A stretch of DNA of 64,000 nucleotides from Wohlfahrtiimonas larvae (GTDB lineage: Bacteria > Pseudomonadota > Gammaproteobacteria > Cardiobacteriales > Wohlfahrtiimonadaceae): contig NZ_BAABKE010000002.1 of the NCBI RefSeq assembly GCF_039543665.1, forward strand, positions 1-64,000. Direction: 5' to 3'. Position numbers and translations under genes: made by a program. This document shows positions 61,845-64,000 of the stretch, piece after piece (the stretch's first letter is position 1; every line of letters begins with the position of its first letter). A model generated the notes under the pieces. That model was not told the DNA's origin, searched no databases, and saw nothing but the letters and a program-made list of their open reading frames with translations.

Positions 61845-63692
61845 ATGGCAGCACAGGCCTTGGCGCGAAAATGGCGTCCAAAAAACTTTCATGAAGTTGT
61901 CGGGCAAAAGCATGTTGTCACCGCCTTAACAAATGGATTAGATAATAATCGTCTACATCATGCCTTTTTATTAACAGGTACTCGCGGTGTTGGAAAAACT
62001 ACGCTTGCAAGAATTTTAGCAAAGTCTTTAAACTGTGAAGAAGGTGTTAGCTCGCATCCTTGTGGTGTGTGTAGTATTTGTCAAGAAGTGGATCAAGGTC
62101 GTTTTGTTGATTTGATTGAGATTGACGCAGCATCCCGAACTAAAGTTGAAGATACCCGTGAAATTCTAGATAATGTGCAATATGCACCAACGCGCGGTCG
62201 TTATAAAGTTTATTTGATAGATGAAGTTCATATGTTATCTAATAGTAGCTTCAATGCACTATTGAAAACATTGGAAGAACCGCCTGAACACGTTAAATTT
62301 ATTCTGGCAACAACAGATCCTCAAAAATTACCAGTGACGGTTTTATCTCGTTGCTTGCGTTTTCATTTGAAAAAAATTCCTGCAACAGAGATTAAAGATC
62401 ATCTATCTATGATCATGGATGCAGAGCAGATCAGTTATTCGCCAAAAGGTTTGGAATTAATTGCTAAATCTGGCGCTGGCAGTATGCGTGATAGTTTGTC
62501 ATTATTGGATCAAGGCATTGCTTATACTAATGGTGATTTGCAATTTGAACCAATTCAAACAATGTTAGGTTTGATTGATGATCAATACGCATTGCTGATT
62601 TTAAAAGCCTTAGCTAATTTAGATCAAACAGCACTATTGCAAGCATCTAAGCAAGTGATTTCATCAGGGGCTGATCCTTTTGCTTTATTGGAAGCATTGA
62701 TTGATGCTTTCCATCAATTAACATTATTGCAGATTGACCATAGTTTTATCGATTTAGATGATACGCATCAAGATCAATGGATTGATTTGGCTGAGCAAAT
62801 GTCTGCTGAAGATTTGCAATTGTATTATCAAATAGCATTGCATGGCCGTAAAGATTTAGAGATTCATCCTGAACCTTTGATGGGATTAGAGATGACATTG
62901 TTGCGCATGTTGTTATTTACCCCCAATGGTAATAATTCTGCGCCTGCAAGAAAAATAGCACCACAAGCTGCTGTTCAAACATCTACATCACAGGAAACAT
63001 CACCAGCTCAGTCTCAATCTGCATCAATAGTAAAACCATCGTTTGCGAATATTTTGAATGAGGTTCAAGCAGAACCTAAGGCTTCAAATACGATTCCAAA
63101 CCCTGTTGTTGAGGAAAAGGCTGAAGTTGTGCCTGCGGTTAAAGAGTCAGTTGTTGAGCCACCCATGATGCCGAAAGTTGCTATAGAAGAAGATGTTATT
63201 CCGCCTTGGATTGATGCTGAAATGAATGAATCAGCACCAATCATTATGCAAGAAGTGCCTGTAGAAGTTGTTGCAGAGCCTCAATCTTCAGTGACTTTGA
63301 ACAATAATGAAGAATGGTTAGAGGTTGTCCGAAACTTAGATATTATTGGTTTAAGTTTAGGCATTGTCCGTAATTTAGTCTTTGAATCATTTAATAATAA
63401 TACTCTGATATTGAAGCGTTCTTTATCGGATCATGCTTTCAATATCCCTGATGCAGAAAAAAATATTGCAGATGCGGTAGGGAAAGTTTTGAATCAGGAT
63501 ATTCAATGTAGAATATTGGCTGTTGAAACAGAAATGGTTGAAGATGACTTTAATCATCGTGCAGATAAAGAATTACACGCTAAAAAAGTGAATGCTTTAG
63601 CAAAAATCAAGAATGAACCTGTTGTTCAGTTATTAGTGAATGAATGTCAGGCGATGGTTATCGATTCAACGCTAATGCTAGCGGATGAATAG
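61845..63692 (+). CDS. dnaX: DNA polymerase III subunits tau/gamma
   Basis: A 615-residue clamp-loader ATPase. Walker A is G-T-R-G-V-G-K-T (45-52), the zinc cysteines are C64, C73, C76 and C79 as in E. coli, the DExx box is D-E-V-H (126-129), and S-R-C follows. After about residue 365 comes a Pro/Ala/Val-rich linker, then the tau-specific domain. AAGGAG lies upstream. No A-AAA-AAG slippery site was found near the expected gamma end. ybaB follows. Confidence 0.96.
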   Translation: MAAQALARKWRPKNFHEVVGQKHVVTALTNGLDNNRLHHAFLLTGTRGVGKTTLARILAKSLNCEEGVSSHPCGVCSICQEVDQGRFVDLIEIDAASRTKVEDTREILDNVQYAPTRGRYKVYLIDEVHMLSNSSFNALLKTLEEPPEHVKFILATTDPQKLPVTVLSRCLRFHLKKIPATEIKDHLSMIMDAEQISYSPKGLELIAKSGAGSMRDSLSLLDQGIAYTNGDLQFEPIQTMLGLIDDQYALLILKALANLDQTALLQASKQVISSGADPFALLEALIDAFHQLTLLQIDHSFIDLDDTHQDQWIDLAEQMSAEDLQLYYQIALHGRKDLEIHPEPLMGLEMTLLRMLLFTPNGNNSAPARKIAPQAAVQTSTSQETSPAQSQSASIVKPSFANILNEVQAEPKASNTIPNPVVEEKAEVVPAVKESVVEPPMMPKVAIEEDVIPPWIDAEMNESAPIIMQEVPVEVVAEPQSSVTLNNNEEWLEVVRNLDIIGLSLGIVRNLVFESFNNNTLILKRSLSDHAFNIPDAEKNIADAVGKVLNQDIQCRILAVETEMVEDDFNHRADKELHAKKVNALAKIKNEPVVQLLVNECQAMVIDSTLMLADE

Positions 63693-63729
63693 TGTATAAT
63701 ATAAATTTTGAGTGAAGGAACTATCAATT

Positions 63730-64000
63730 ATGATGAAAGGCGGTATCGCTGGGATGATGAAAAAAGCCCAGAAAATGCAAGAAGATATGATGAAGGCACA
63801 AGAAGCATTGGCTGATATCAATGTGATGGGGGAGTCTGGTGCAGGTTTAGTAAAAATTGAAATGTCATGCCGCCACGTTGTTCGTAAAATCGAAATCGAT
63901 GATTCTTTATTGTCAGATGATAAAGAAATGTTGGAAGATTTAATTGGTGCAGCATTCAATGATGCTTTATCAAAAGTAGAAACAACTTCTCAAGAAAGAA
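63730..64000 (+). CDS. ybaB: YbaB/EbfC-family nucleoid-associated protein, 3' truncated by window
   Basis: The first 90 codons of a small DNA-binding protein. It begins M-M-K-G-G-I-A-G-M-M-K-K-A-Q-K-M-Q, with the central G-A-G-L-V-K-I-E-M family motif. AAGGAAC lies about 8 nt before the ATG; the second ATG three bases later is an alternative. The dnaX-ybaB order is conserved in gammaproteobacteria, where recR usually follows. The window ends inside the gene. Confidence 0.95.
   Translation, partial: MMKGGIAGMMKKAQKMQEDMMKAQEALADINVMGESGAGLVKIEMSCRHVVRKIEIDDSLLSDDKEMLEDLIGAAFNDALSKVETTSQER

Noticed and set aside
63450..63480. A-AAA-AAT slippery-like heptamer in dnaX
   Set aside because: Too close to the C-terminus to give a gamma-length product and less slippery than A-AAA-AAG; no programmed frameshift is claimed.

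Overview
The window is an AT-rich chromosomal segment of a gammaproteobacterium. That assignment rests on tatA-tatB, cmoA-cmoB, dbpA, the 4.5S RNA-dnaX-ybaB order, YdhR, YccS-like and NrdD/NrdG proteins, and E. coli-type transcription attenuation. The closest genus cannot be fixed from sequence alone; a low-GC lineage such as Cardiobacteriales (Wohlfahrtiimonas/Ignatzschineria) or Orbales is a guess. Most of the segment is ordinary core genome in short operons bounded by clear intrinsic terminators. No CRISPR array, transposase or integrase was seen.

Layout. 1-7.4 kb: 3' part of a giant type I secreted adhesin, followed by its ABC exporter and HlyD-type adaptor. 7.4-9.6 kb: nhaA and a YbfF-like esterase. 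9.6-14.9 kb: an apparent 2-aminoadipate/2-oxoadipate catabolic locus (HglS, class III aminotransferase, LysR) with a divergent DAACS transporter. 14.9-16.3 kb: a tyrosine-codon attenuator in front of a catalytically dead TrpF-like protein, convergent with a Dph6-like ATP enzyme. 16.4-19.2 kb: an atypical SDR, mscL and a DcuC-type carrier. 19.4-25.1 kb: a six-gene operon headed by mraZ (mraZ-murI-pepN-nitroreductase-TauE-thioesterase). 25.2-28.2 kb: hdeD and the uncharacterised DUF2157/DUF4401/GDYXXLXY triad. 28.3-31.9 kb: an NhaC antiporter behind a structured RNA leader, a GST and alaA. 31.9-37.7 kb: the trp operon (trpL-trpD-trpCF-trpB-trpA) and a 1.1-kb insertion flanked by an 89-bp duplication of the trpA 3' end. 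37.8-44.7 kb: initiator tRNA, YdhR, dbpA, transporters, CvfB, and an MFS/siderophore-interacting protein/AraC iron locus. 44.7-48.5 kb: nrdD-nrdG and two small genes. 48.6-56.4 kb: acnA, ahpD, a YccS-like protein and dsbD. 56.5-64 kb: tRNA-Gly, a DUF4365-TPR protein, cmoB-cmoA-tatB-tatA, a second identical tRNA-Gly, tRNA-Cys, 4.5S RNA, dnaX and the start of ybaB.

The most interesting system is at 14.87-15.67 kb. A 19-codon leader peptide carries two Phe and six consecutive Tyr codons and sits before a terminator/antiterminator pair. It shares a diagnostic sequence block with the trp leader at 31.95 kb. The gene it controls is a TrpF paralogue that has lost both catalytic residues, which are intact in the TrpCF encoded 18 kb away. 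It appears that a trp attenuator plus TrpF half was duplicated, re-tuned from Trp to Tyr/Phe, and its product changed into a non-catalytic, possibly sensory or binding, protein. Second-tier signals are the trpA-flanked mini-island with two orphan small genes, the DUF4365-TPR nuclease-like protein beside a tRNA, and the nhaC leader RNA.
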